DNA of 7,063 nucleotides from DASSKW01 sp035701115 (GCA_035701115.1 DASSOA010000026.1:1-7063); one strand, 5' to 3'; shown: positions 1-6,954, numbered from the stretch's first letter. The notes: generated by a model from the letters alone, not told the origin. Numbers and translations are program-made.

Positions 1-63
1 CATCTTCTGGAAATGGTCAGAAAAGCGGAACCTGTCTTAACCGGCGATAACAAGCCGGTATGA
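1..63 (+). CDS. C-terminal tail of upstream gene, probably CorC/YbeX-type CBS-domain protein (partial)
   Basis: Frame 1 is open from the window edge to a TGA at 61-63 and encodes 20 residues, starting HLLEMVRK and ending GDNKPV. The stop overlaps the lnt ATG by 4 bases (ATGA), the usual sign of translational coupling. CorC/YbeX proteins (gene neighbours of lnt in many proteobacteria) end in a transporter-associated domain followed by a short charged tail, and the 'HLLE' stretch would fit the last strand of that domain. The identity rests mainly on gene order, because 20 residues are too few for a firm family call. That this is the true end of a coding region is more secure than the name. Confidence 0.5.
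   Translation, partial: HLLEMVRKAEPVLTGDNKPV
40..59 (+). repeat. Perfect 6-bp inverted repeat directly before the lnt start codon
   Basis: ACCGGC (40-45) and GCCGGT (54-59) are exact reverse complements around the 8-base loop GATAACAA, and the lnt ATG begins at the next base. There is no recognisable Shine-Dalgarno sequence here; the hairpin occupies its place. It lies inside the end of the upstream coding frame, so it may be chance. If it folds in mRNA it would favour lnt translation by ribosomes arriving from the upstream gene. Confidence 0.4.
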
Positions 64-1643
64 TCAGCGCGCGACTGGTTCTCCTAAACAGAAAGATACG
101 AAGCGTCACGGGCCGCTTCCGTCGCGTGGGTGCGTGGTTGCATCATGCTCGGCGCGGCGATCTGACAGCGGCAGTCTGCGGCGGCTTGACGGTGCTGGCC
201 TTTGCGCCGTTCGGCGCGTATCCCCTTGCGATCCTGATGCCGGCGTGTCTGTTCTGGCTGATTGAAGACATCAGCCTGCGACGCGCGGCAGGTCGCGCGT
301 TTCTGTTTGCCTTAGTCGAATTTCTGTTTGGGGTGTACTGGATCTACAACAGCGTTCACGTGATTGCCGACGCGCCGGTTTGGGTCGCCGTGGGCATGCT
401 GGTGGGGTTGTCGGCCGTCATGGGGCTGTATCTGGCGTTGACCTGTGCGATTGCGGTGTGGCTTACACCCAAGTCGGGCCCCTTGCGCTGGCTGTGTGCG
501 TTGCCCGCGACCTGGACGCTGTTTGAATGGTTGCGCAGCTGGTTCCTGAGCGGATTCCCCTGGCTGTGTATCGGGTACAGTCAGATTGACAGCGGATTGC
601 GCGGCTATGCGCCGATCATGGGTGTCTTCGGCGTGAGTCTGGTTGCGATTTTAAGTGCCGGCTTGCTGTTGTGCATTGCGGAGCGTCGGCTTCGTGGGGC
701 GTCGCGTCTGATCAGCTTCGGTGCACTCGTCGCAATTTGGGGGTTGGGTGGCGTATTGGGCGCCATCCAGTGGACGCACTCCGCAGGCGCGCCCATCACG
801 GTCAGTCTCGTGCAAGGCGATATTCCACAGACCACCAAGTGGGCGCCGGAAACATTCGAACCGACCATGCAGTTGTATCGCAAGCTGACCGAAGAACACT
901 GGAACAGTCAGCTTGTCATCTGGCCTGAAGCAGCGGTGCCGGATTACTACGACGACGTCAAAACGACCTATCTCGACCCGCTTGAGCAGGAATCAAGACA
1001 GCACGGCACGGATATGCTGATCGGCATTCCGACCGAAAACCTGGCGTCCGGCGATTACTACAACAGCGTGATCAGCCTTGGCCGCCATGACGGCGTTTAC
1101 AACAAACGTCATCTGGTACCGTTTGGGGAATTCTTTCCCGTCCCCGAGTGGGTGCGGCGCTGGCTTGAGATCATGGATTTGCCTTATTCGGATTTTACCC
1201 GGGGCGCAGCCGATCAGCCGTTGCTGCGGGTTGCCGGTTATCCGGTGGGCGTATCAATCTGTTACGAGGATGCCTTCAGCAGCGAAATCATGCGTGCGCT
1301 GCCGGAAGCCGCGTTCCTGGTCAACGTCAGCAATGATGGCTGGTTTGGCGATTCCATCGCGCTGCCGCAGCACCTGGAGATCGCGCGAATGCGGGCCCTG
1401 GAAGCGGGGCGCTATCTGTTGCGCGATACCAATACGGGGATTACCGCAGTGATCGGTCCGGATGGGCGAATCGTCAGCCGCATTCCCGGCGACCATGATG
1501 GCGTGCTTACCGACAGGATCTATCCTTACGCCGGACGGACGCCGTACGTTTGGTCGGGGGCCATGCCGGTCGTTGCCGGGCTATCAGTTATCATGCTGGC
1601 GATGGTGGCGGGATATCTGATCTCTTTCATAAAGGAAATTTAA
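60..1643 (+). CDS. lnt: Apolipoprotein N-acyltransferase
   Basis: Lnt is the inner-membrane enzyme that performs the last step of lipoprotein maturation, moving an acyl chain from a phospholipid to the free amino group of the diacylglyceryl-cysteine. The 527-residue protein compares with about 510 in E. coli. A basic N-terminal stretch (residues 1-35, rich in Arg/Lys) precedes hydrophobic segments at roughly 36-68, 76-97, 104-135, 143-160, 187-207 and 216-236. A periplasmic nitrilase-fold domain follows (about 246-480), then a final membrane helix at about 499-523. The catalytic triad is visible as Glu290 (WPEAAVP), Lys349 (YNKRHLVPFGE) and Cys401 (SICYEDAF). The conserved Trp261, Glu357 and Glu403 are also present. 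The ATG at 60 is chosen because it overlaps the upstream stop as ATGA; an in-frame GTG at 126 is the main alternative and would remove the basic tail. The gene ends one base before the next GTG start, so it is almost certainly cotranscribed with the following gene. LptE, encoded downstream, should be one of its substrates. Confidence 0.96.
   Translation: MISARLVLLNRKIRSVTGRFRRVGAWLHHARRGDLTAAVCGGLTVLAFAPFGAYPLAILMPACLFWLIEDISLRRAAGRAFLFALVEFLFGVYWIYNSVHVIADAPVWVAVGMLVGLSAVMGLYLALTCAIAVWLTPKSGPLRWLCALPATWTLFEWLRSWFLSGFPWLCIGYSQIDSGLRGYAPIMGVFGVSLVAILSAGLLLCIAERRLRGASRLISFGALVAIWGLGGVLGAIQWTHSAGAPITVSLVQGDIPQTTKWAPETFEPTMQLYRKLTEEHWNSQLVIWPEAAVPDYYDDVKTTYLDPLEQESRQHGTDMLIGIPTENLASGDYYNSVISLGRHDGVYNKRHLVPFGEFFPVPEWVRRWLEIMDLPYSDFTRGAADQPLLRVAGYPVGVSICYEDAFSSEIMRALPEAAFLVNVSNDGWFGDSIALPQHLEIARMRALEAGRYLLRDTNTGITAVIGPDGRIVSRIPGDHDGVLTDRIYPYAGRTPYVWSGAMPVVAGLSVIMLAMVAGYLISFIKEI
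1632..1636 (+). promoter_or_regulatory. Shine-Dalgarno site that supports a GTG start for the ligase-like gene
   Basis: AAGGA lies 8 bases upstream of the GTG at 1645, inside the last codons of lnt. The spacing is good, and no ATG occurs in this frame for many codons, so the GTG is the best start for the following gene. Confidence 0.7.
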
Positions 1644-1644
1644 G

Positions 1645-3420
1645 GTGTCCAACGGAAGGCCTTACGGACCGAGCGGCATCAATGTTGAAAATGCCCTGAC
1701 CGTCTTCGTGCAGATTCTGGCGGCAGTGTTTCCAATCGTTGTGCTTACCGTCAATCGGGCAGACAGCGTCATTCTGTTGCTGTTGGGATTGACAGGCATA
1801 TTCGCATTTTTCAAATTCGGTATTCGCGGTCTGGCGCTGAGCCGACAGGAACTTACCCTGCTGCTGGTGTTCGCAGGCTGGTACGGAATTATCGTGATTT
1901 GCTATTTTGCCGGAGACCAGACCGATACCGGATTCAAGATGCTGGGACGAAGTTTGAGGATTGCGTTCCTGGTTCCGGCATACCTGGCATGCCGCCAATA
2001 TCTGCGCGATGTGCGATATCTATGGGCTGGCTTGATTATTGCACCATTAGTGACGCTGTCGTACGCGCTGTGGCAACTTGTCGTCGCGCATGCCTCCATT
2101 CGGGTAAGCGGTGTTGTTGAAGCGATTCCATTCGGCGACCTGTCCATAGCGATGGGATTCCTGGCGGCGGCTGTGTTTTATGCTTCGCCACGCCCGCGGT
2201 CCGGGTGGTTGCTGATACTGACATGTGCCTCATTGAGTGCCGGTATCGCCACAAGCATATTGTCACAGACCCGCGGAGGATGGCTTGCCTTGCCAGTCCT
2301 GTTTGCGGCGACGGTCATGATCCTTTCCGAAAATTCCAGAAAGCGCGCGGTCAGGATACTGGCGGTGAGTGGTGCGCTGGTCGTGCTTGTCTTGCTTGTC
2401 TCCCCGTACGCCATCATCACGGACAGAATCAACGATGCATTCGGCAATTATTCGCAGTACCGGGAATACCTGAATCTGATCGACAAGAACGACATAGCCC
2501 GGCAAGGATGTATCAATAACAGGGAATTTCTGGATAACCTGGCGCGCCAAATAAGGCAGCTCCACGTCAGGAACCTGGGAGTATCGGTCATAGATGACGG
2601 AAAGCGGCTGGACGAAGCGGGCTTTGGATCTTACTGCCAATCGGGATACGTTTTGAAAGTGACGGACTTGATTGACAGCGATAATGTGATGTTCCGGATG
2701 CAGCGTTACGTTGCGGATCCGGGTGGCATGCAGGAAGTTCGCTTTATTGCGCGTGGGCAGGGGCGCCTGACTCTCATCTATGGTTATGACAAAGAACTGA
2801 ATTGGACGACTATCGATTCCAGCGACTACAGATTGGTCGCTCACCGGGAACTAATAAAGAGTCTTGCCTGGCCGGATTTCTGGGTCCCCGCAGGACACTC
2901 TCTCTATCTGGTTCCAGTTCAGGCCTTTGCCGGTGAATATGCCTTTCCTTTCGTCAATAATTCAGTCGGACAAAGACTGGAAATGTGGCGGGCGGCCTGG
3001 CACATATTCCGGGAATATCCCGTTCTGGGCGCGGGTACCGGGTCATTCCTGGGCCAGGTTGACAGGCGCATTCGGGAAGGCGAAGTTTTTCTGAGTGTCA
3101 TCTCATATGATCACCCGCACAATGACCTGCTCAATGCCATGTACGGACAGGGTACATTGGGGCTGTTGGCGTATCTGTTCGCGCTGGGTTATCCACTCGC
3201 GATTTTCGCGGGTGCGTTGCGCAATGAGAACCGGCAATCCAGGGCTGCGGGGTTTGCGGGTGTGATCGTGGTGTGTGGATTGTTTGTGTTTGGCCTTACA
3301 GAGACGATGTTCATACATTCGATAGTAATAAGCTGGTATGTGATTTTCGTGTCCTTATTGACCGCAGCAGTTTTCAGGTATAACGCAATAAAATCAGAGA
3401 GACGTGATGAGGCAGCTTAA
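1645..3420 (+). CDS. O-antigen ligase / Wzy_C family membrane protein with a large inserted periplasmic domain
   Basis: This is a 591-residue inner-membrane protein with about twelve hydrophobic segments: roughly nine between residues 18 and 257, and three between 503 and 577. Family hallmarks are the Arg in SQTRGGW (Arg210), the block NSVGQRLEMWRAAW (439-452, Arg444), the glycine-rich VLGAGTGSF (460-468), and YDHPHNDLL (488-496, His490/His492) followed by GQGTLGLLAY. In WaaL-type ligases the equivalent Arg and His residues in periplasmic loops are needed to transfer polyprenyl-linked glycan to lipid A-core. Wzy polymerases and PglL oligosaccharyltransferases share the fold, so the acceptor cannot be read from sequence. 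Normally about 20-30 residues separate the mid-protein membrane helix from the NSVGQRLEMW block; here there are about 180 (see the separate entry). The GTG start has a good ribosome site. The gene begins 1 base after lnt and overlaps leuS by 14 bases. Codon use is unlike its neighbours: by hand count 14 ATA and 14 AGA/AGG codons, which suggests acquisition from elsewhere or weak codon selection. No glycosyltransferase gene is nearby. Confidence 0.88.
   Translation: MSNGRPYGPSGINVENALTVFVQILAAVFPIVVLTVNRADSVILLLLGLTGIFAFFKFGIRGLALSRQELTLLLVFAGWYGIIVICYFAGDQTDTGFKMLGRSLRIAFLVPAYLACRQYLRDVRYLWAGLIIAPLVTLSYALWQLVVAHASIRVSGVVEAIPFGDLSIAMGFLAAAVFYASPRPRSGWLLILTCASLSAGIATSILSQTRGGWLALPVLFAATVMILSENSRKRAVRILAVSGALVVLVLLVSPYAIITDRINDAFGNYSQYREYLNLIDKNDIARQGCINNREFLDNLARQIRQLHVRNLGVSVIDDGKRLDEAGFGSYCQSGYVLKVTDLIDSDNVMFRMQRYVADPGGMQEVRFIARGQGRLTLIYGYDKELNWTTIDSSDYRLVAHRELIKSLAWPDFWVPAGHSLYLVPVQAFAGEYAFPFVNNSVGQRLEMWRAAWHIFREYPVLGAGTGSFLGQVDRRIREGEVFLSVISYDHPHNDLLNAMYGQGTLGLLAYLFALGYPLAIFAGALRNENRQSRAAGFAGVIVVCGLFVFGLTETMFIHSIVISWYVIFVSLLTAAVFRYNAIKSERRDEAA
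2452..2955 (+). other. Extra domain (about residues 270-437) inserted in the catalytic periplasmic loop of the ligase-like protein
   Basis: Between SPYAIITDRINDAFGNY, which resembles the normal end of the mid-protein helix, and NNSVGQRLEMW, where the family block resumes, lie about 165 residues without membrane segments. The first third is charged and probably helical (REYLNLIDKND; REFLDNLARQIRQL). The rest alternates hydrophobic and polar residues with many aromatics, as expected of a beta-sandwich (for example SGYVLKVTDLI, EVRFIARG, RLTLIYGY, HSLYLVPVQAF). Cys289 and Cys331 are its only cysteines and could form a disulfide in the periplasm. I do not recognise the fold. A sugar- or acceptor-binding module is a reasonable guess from location only. 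ATA and AGA/AGG codons occur here as in the rest of the gene, so the insert appears to have travelled with it. Confidence 0.65.
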
Positions 3421-6031
3421 CGACAAAACAGCACATGAATTCGATCACAGGCAGATAGCTGATGCTGCTGTGGCGACCTGGAACGAAGTCAAAAATGCCG
3501 CTTCGAAAATTTCTGAAGCGGACACGAAATACTACTGTCTCTGCATGCTGCCTTATCCCAGCGGGCGCCTGCACATGGGGCACGTCCGCAATTACACGAT
3601 CGGTGACGTGATTACCCGTTATCAGCGCATGAACGGCCGCGACGTGCTGCAGCCGATGGGTTGGGATGCGTTCGGGTTGCCCGCTGAAAATGCCGCGATC
3701 AAGAACGGCGTGCCGCCCGCCAAATGGACGTACGACAACATTGACTACATGCGCAAGCAGCTCAAGTCGCTGGGCTTCGCGATTGACTGGTCGCGAGAAG
3801 TGGCGACCTGCGACCCGCGTTATTACCGATGGAACCAGTGGCTGTTCCTGCGCATGCTGGAAAAGGGCATCGCGTACAAGAAAACCGGCACCGTCAACTG
3901 GGACCCGGTTGACCAGACGGTGCTGGCCAATGAGCAGGTGATTGACGGCCGTGGCTGGCGTACGGGCGCGCTGGTGGAAAAGCGCGAAATTCCCATGTAT
4001 TACCTCGGCATCACGAGCTATGCCGACAAATTGCTGAAGGCACTCGACCATCTTCCCGGCTGGCCGGAACGCGTCAAGATCATGCAGGCCAACTGGATTG
4101 GCAAGAGCGAAGGCGTCGAGATTCATTTCCCCTACGACCGCCAGTCCATAGGCGCCGATGGCGCGCTGAAGGTGTTCACCACCCGTGCCGACACCCTGTT
4201 GGGTGCGACCTATGTTGCTGTTGCGGCAGAACATCCGTTGGCGGAAGCCGCCGCAGCACGCAATCCGCAATTGGTTGCATTCATTGACGAATGCAAAAAA
4301 GGCGGTGTCACGGAAGCCGAGTTGGCAACCCAGGAAAAGAAAGGGATGGACACCGGACTGTTCGTGCGTCATCCGCTTACCGACGAGAAACTCCCGGTCT
4401 GGATCGCCAATTACGTGCTGATGGGTTACGGCGAAGGCGCGGTGATGGCGGTACCGGCACACGATCAGCGTGACTTCGAATTTGCGCGCAAACACGGGTT
4501 ACCGCTGAAGGTTGTGGTCAGGAGCGAAGCAGGCGACGTGCTGGCTGCAGACGCGATGCGCGAAGCACTGGTCGAGCATGGCATCATCGTGAATTCCGGC
4601 GTGTATGACGGACTGACCACGGCTCAGGCGATTGACGCCGTGGCTAATGAATTGAAGAAACGCAGTCTTGGCGAAAAACGCACTGTGTTCCGCCTGCGCG
4701 ACTGGGGCATTTCGCGGCAGCGCTACTGGGGCTGTCCGATCCCGATCATCCATTGTCCGGGCTGCGGTGACGTGCCGGTACCCGACAGGGATTTGCCGGT
4801 GGTATTGCCCGAGGATCTGGCGCCGGACGGCAGCGGCAATCCGCTTGTGAAATGCGAGGCATTCGTCAATTGCGCCTGCCCGACATGCGGTAAGCCCGCA
4901 AAGCGGGAAACCGACACGATGGATACGTTCGTGGATTCGTCGTGGTATTACATGCGCTACGCCTGTGCCGACAACGATCAGGCCATGGTGGACGAACGCG
5001 TCAATCAATGGTTGCCGGTGGATCAGTACATCGGCGGAATCGAGCACGCGATCCTGCATCTGCTGTATTCGCGGTTCTGGACCCGCGTGATGCACGATCT
5101 CGGCCTGGTCAATTTCGAGGAGCCGTTCACCAACCTGCTGACCCAGGGCATGGTGCTGAACCATATTTATTTCCGCAAAGGGAAATCGGGCGGTATTACG
5201 TATTTCAGCCCGGATGACGTGACACCGGTGATGAACGAACAGGGCCAGATCACCGGCGCGACACATAAAGCTGATGGCCAGCCGGTCGAATACGGCGGCA
5301 TGGGTACCATGTCCAAGTCCAAGGCCAACGGCGTTGATCCGCAGGCGCTGGTGGACAAATACGGCGCCGACACCGTGCGCCTGTTCATGATGTTTGCGGT
5401 GCCGCCGGAGCAGTCGCTGGAATGGTCGGAGGCCGGCGTCGAGGGTGCGCACCGTTTTCTGAAGCGGTTGTGGAAAGCTGTTGTGGATCATGTGCAGTCG
5501 GGTCCGGCGCCAAAACTTGATTCGGCAATGCTGAACGATGCGCAACGTGAATTGCGCCGTCAGGTGCATGCCACGATTGCAAAAGTAAGTGACGACATTG
5601 GTCGCCGCTACATGTTCAATACCGCCGTCGCCGCGACCATGGAGCTGCTGAATGCGATCACGCGCAGTGACGACGCCAGTCCGCAGGGGCGGGCGGTGCT
5701 GCAGGAAGCGTTGGAATCCATCGCCTTGCTGCTGACCCCGATGGCGCCGCACACCTGCGAAGCGTTGTGGCAGATGCTGGGCAAGGACGGCGCGATCGTC
5801 AACGCAAACTGGCCCAAGCCGGATCCGGAAGCGCTGGTGCGGGATACGATTGAAATTGTCGTCCAGGTCAACGGCAAGCTGCGCGGGCGGGTAGCGGTCG
5901 CCGCCGACGCCGACCGCAAGCAGGTCGAGCAGGCGGCACTTGCGGAACCCAATGTGCAGCGTTTCGTCGAAGGTCAGACGATCCGCAAGGTGATTGTTGT
6001 GCCCGGAAAATTGGTTAATCTGGTGGTCTAA
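3407..6031 (+). CDS. leuS: Leucyl-tRNA synthetase
   Basis: This cytoplasmic class I synthetase charges tRNA-Leu. The 874-residue product compares with 860 in E. coli and aligns closely from the N-terminus (YYCLCMLPYPSGRLHMGH) to the C-terminal VVPGKLVNLVV. The HIGH signature is HMGH at 56-59. The CP1 editing domain holds the Thr-rich TTRADT (258-263) and HDQRD (352-356), which contain the expected editing Thr263 and Asp residues. A zinc-ribbon insert is indicated by two CxxC pairs, Cys450/Cys453 and Cys491/Cys494. The core resumes with DSSWYYMRY. The KMSKS loop reads TMSKS (634-638), so its first Lys is replaced by Thr while the catalytically important second Lys is kept. The anticodon-binding and C-terminal domains are intact. 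The ATG at 3407 is preferred; a GTG immediately before it (3404) would add one residue. A weak purine-rich AGAGAGA (3396-3402) stands at the ribosome-site position, and the start overlaps the preceding gene by 14 bases, so its translation is probably coupled. Confidence 0.98.
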   Translation: MRQLNDKTAHEFDHRQIADAAVATWNEVKNAASKISEADTKYYCLCMLPYPSGRLHMGHVRNYTIGDVITRYQRMNGRDVLQPMGWDAFGLPAENAAIKNGVPPAKWTYDNIDYMRKQLKSLGFAIDWSREVATCDPRYYRWNQWLFLRMLEKGIAYKKTGTVNWDPVDQTVLANEQVIDGRGWRTGALVEKREIPMYYLGITSYADKLLKALDHLPGWPERVKIMQANWIGKSEGVEIHFPYDRQSIGADGALKVFTTRADTLLGATYVAVAAEHPLAEAAAARNPQLVAFIDECKKGGVTEAELATQEKKGMDTGLFVRHPLTDEKLPVWIANYVLMGYGEGAVMAVPAHDQRDFEFARKHGLPLKVVVRSEAGDVLAADAMREALVEHGIIVNSGVYDGLTTAQAIDAVANELKKRSLGEKRTVFRLRDWGISRQRYWGCPIPIIHCPGCGDVPVPDRDLPVVLPEDLAPDGSGNPLVKCEAFVNCACPTCGKPAKRETDTMDTFVDSSWYYMRYACADNDQAMVDERVNQWLPVDQYIGGIEHAILHLLYSRFWTRVMHDLGLVNFEEPFTNLLTQGMVLNHIYFRKGKSGGITYFSPDDVTPVMNEQGQITGATHKADGQPVEYGGMGTMSKSKANGVDPQALVDKYGADTVRLFMMFAVPPEQSLEWSEAGVEGAHRFLKRLWKAVVDHVQSGPAPKLDSAMLNDAQRELRRQVHATIAKVSDDIGRRYMFNTAVAATMELLNAITRSDDASPQGRAVLQEALESIALLLTPMAPHTCEALWQMLGKDGAIVNANWPKPDPEALVRDTIEIVVQVNGKLRGRVAVAADADRKQVEQAALAEPNVQRFVEGQTIRKVIVVPGKLVNLVV

Positions 6032-6032
6032 C

Positions 6033-6557
6033 GTGTCTAACCTTCTGTTGCGTCTGGTATGCCTCGCCTCGGGATTGGCTATCCTGCTGTCCGGTTGCGG
6101 TTTTCATCTGCGCGGCAACGCGGAATTGCCGGATGTGATGCAGCGGACTTATCTCAATGTGCCGTCCGGAAACCAGACGCTACTGCGCGAACTCCAGCGC
6201 AGCCTTTCTTCCGGCAGTACGTCGGTGGTAGGCGATCCGACCTTATCCACTGCAACTCTGAACGTGCTGAGCGCGCAACAGATACAGCGAGTGTTGTCCG
6301 TCAGCAATATCGGCCGGCCGCTGGAAAAGGAAGTGGCCTATCAGGTGCAGTTTTCGCTGACCACCCCCAAAGGCACGCTGATTCAGCCGCAGACGCTGAC
6401 TTTGAAACGGACGTTCGCCTACGACGAAGCCAACGCCCTGGGTGACGCCGAACAGGCGCAGGTATTGTATGATTCCCTGCAGCGCGATATGGCGCAATTG
6501 ATCCTGTTCCGGATTGAAGCCATCGGGCGTCATTCCGGTGCGACCGGGGTCCACTAG
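6033..6557 (+). CDS. lptE: LPS-assembly lipoprotein LptE
   Basis: LptE is the outer-membrane lipoprotein that plugs and helps assemble the LptD barrel, which places lipopolysaccharide in the outer leaflet. The product is 174 residues. A lipoprotein signal peptide (1-21) has an N-terminal Arg, a hydrophobic core and the lipobox LSGC, with the acylated Cys at 22. It is followed by GFHLRG, the characteristic opening of mature LptE. The remainder alternates strands and two helices (LLRELQRSL; AQVLYDSLQRDMAQLILFRI), as in the family. The GTG at 6033, one base after the leuS stop, is chosen because it gives a normal signal peptide; a weak GGTGG (6022-6026) precedes it. An ATG further upstream at 5994 would add 13 residues encoded inside leuS and spoil the signal peptide. 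The leuS-lptE order is widely conserved, but holA, which often follows, is not here. Confidence 0.94.
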   Translation: MSNLLLRLVCLASGLAILLSGCGFHLRGNAELPDVMQRTYLNVPSGNQTLLRELQRSLSSGSTSVVGDPTLSTATLNVLSAQQIQRVLSVSNIGRPLEKEVAYQVQFSLTTPKGTLIQPQTLTLKRTFAYDEANALGDAEQAQVLYDSLQRDMAQLILFRIEAIGRHSGATGVH

Positions 6558-6563
6558 GAACGC

Positions 6564-6890
6564 ATGACTTTCTCACTGCTGCACCGCTGCCGCTCCGCGC
6601 TGTGTGATCCGCGCTGGCGACGGCTGTTCCTGGCGTTGGCAGCGGTGGTGTTGCTGGTACAGACGGGTTTCCCCGCGCATCAGGAAACCCATCCGATCGG
6701 ATCTCAGGATAATCTCTGTCAGTATTGTGTTCTCGCGGGTCACGCGTTTGGCGTTCCGGGCGCTGTCCTGACGCTTCATGTGCTGACGGATTACACCGAA
6801 TACGCCATCCAGAAACCCGCCCAGCTTCACGTTCGCCCCTATCCCCGTACACGCTTCAGCCGCGCACCTCCCACATATTTCGTCGCGTAG
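6564..6890 (+). CDS. Small membrane-anchored or secreted CxxC protein, DUF2946-like
   Basis: This 108-residue protein has a basic N-terminus (HRCRSALCDPRWRR) followed by one hydrophobic segment at about 21-37, which could act as a signal peptide or anchor. After it come His39 and His43 (AHQETHP), then LCQYCVLAGH with Cys52, Cys55 and His60. A second mildly hydrophobic stretch lies at 61-75, and the C-terminus is RFSRAPPTYFVA. The combination of a leader, a central CxxC and a terminal Arg-x-Pro-Pro resembles the uncharacterised DUF2946 family, whose members are often found beside metal-related outer-membrane receptors. The Cys/His set would suit binding a transition metal, but this is inference. 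The ATG lies 6 bases past the lptE stop; AGGA at 6556-6559 overlaps that stop and serves as ribosome site, with rather short spacing. It is probably the last gene of the operon. No better family assignment is possible from inspection. Confidence 0.7.
   Translation: MTFSLLHRCRSALCDPRWRRLFLALAAVVLLVQTGFPAHQETHPIGSQDNLCQYCVLAGHAFGVPGAVLTLHVLTDYTEYAIQKPAQLHVRPYPRTRFSRAPPTYFVA
6665..6690 (+). repeat. 8-bp perfect inverted repeat inside the small CxxC gene
   Basis: GGGTTTCC (6665-6672) and GGAAACCC (6683-6690) are exact reverse complements with a 10-base loop. They encode the junction between the hydrophobic segment and the His-containing stretch. No T-run follows, so it is not a terminator. It is possibly chance. 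Confidence 0.35.
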
Positions 6891-6901
6891 GTCTTTTCAC
6901 A

Positions 6902-6928
6902 AGCATGTCAGGAACAGCCTGACGTGTT
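6902..6928 (+). promoter_or_regulatory. Hairpin in the 70-base gap before the last gene
   Basis: GTCAGG (6907-6912) pairs perfectly with CCTGAC (6918-6923) around loop AACAG. Pairing extends outward to about 11 base pairs if two G-U pairs are allowed (6902-6928). The gap (6891-6960) is the only intergenic space of any size in the window. No run of T follows, so a Rho-independent terminator is unlikely. It could reduce read-through, protect mRNA ends or regulate the downstream gene. No convincing promoter with proper -35/-10 spacing was seen in the gap. Confidence 0.45.
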
Positions 6929-6948
6929 GCGCGTTCGAATATTTGTTT

Positions 6949-6954
6949 GGAGGA
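6949..6954 (+). promoter_or_regulatory. Strong Shine-Dalgarno site of the last gene
   Basis: GGAGGA stands 6 bases upstream of the ATG at 6961. It is the best ribosome-binding site in the window and fixes the start of the truncated gene. It suggests independent, efficient translation, in contrast with the coupled genes upstream. Confidence 0.75.

Noticed and set aside
2540..2549. Ten-base palindrome TGGCGCGCCA
   Set aside because: It is an isolated occurrence in coding sequence with no repeat copies or associated site; likely chance in GC-rich DNA.
2263..2844. 193-codon minus-strand open frame opposite the insert domain of the ligase-like gene
   Set aside because: The plus frame continues through with membrane and family motifs on both sides. 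The antisense product has no recognisable feature and no ribosome-binding context was identified.
1640..3420. Transposon or integration scars flanking the ligase-like gene
   Set aside because: I looked for direct repeats, inverted ends or integrase/transposase remnants at both junctions and saw none; only the codon use hints at transfer.
4895..4907. CCCGC-AAA-GCGGG hairpin resembling a terminator stem
   Set aside because: It lies within conserved leuS coding sequence just after the zinc-ribbon cysteines and has no T-run.
3374..5752. Long minus-strand open frames opposite leuS (373 codons at 3374-4495 and 417 codons at 4499-5752)
   Set aside because: leuS is certain on the other strand. The minus-strand translations are rich in His/Arg/Gln with no domain pattern, as expected for antisense shadows of a GC-rich coding gene.
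5994..6032. Longer lptE starting at an ATG inside leuS
   Set aside because: The added 13 residues (including charged Glu and several Trp) would precede and disturb a good lipoprotein signal peptide; the GTG at 6033 gives the family's normal length and leader.
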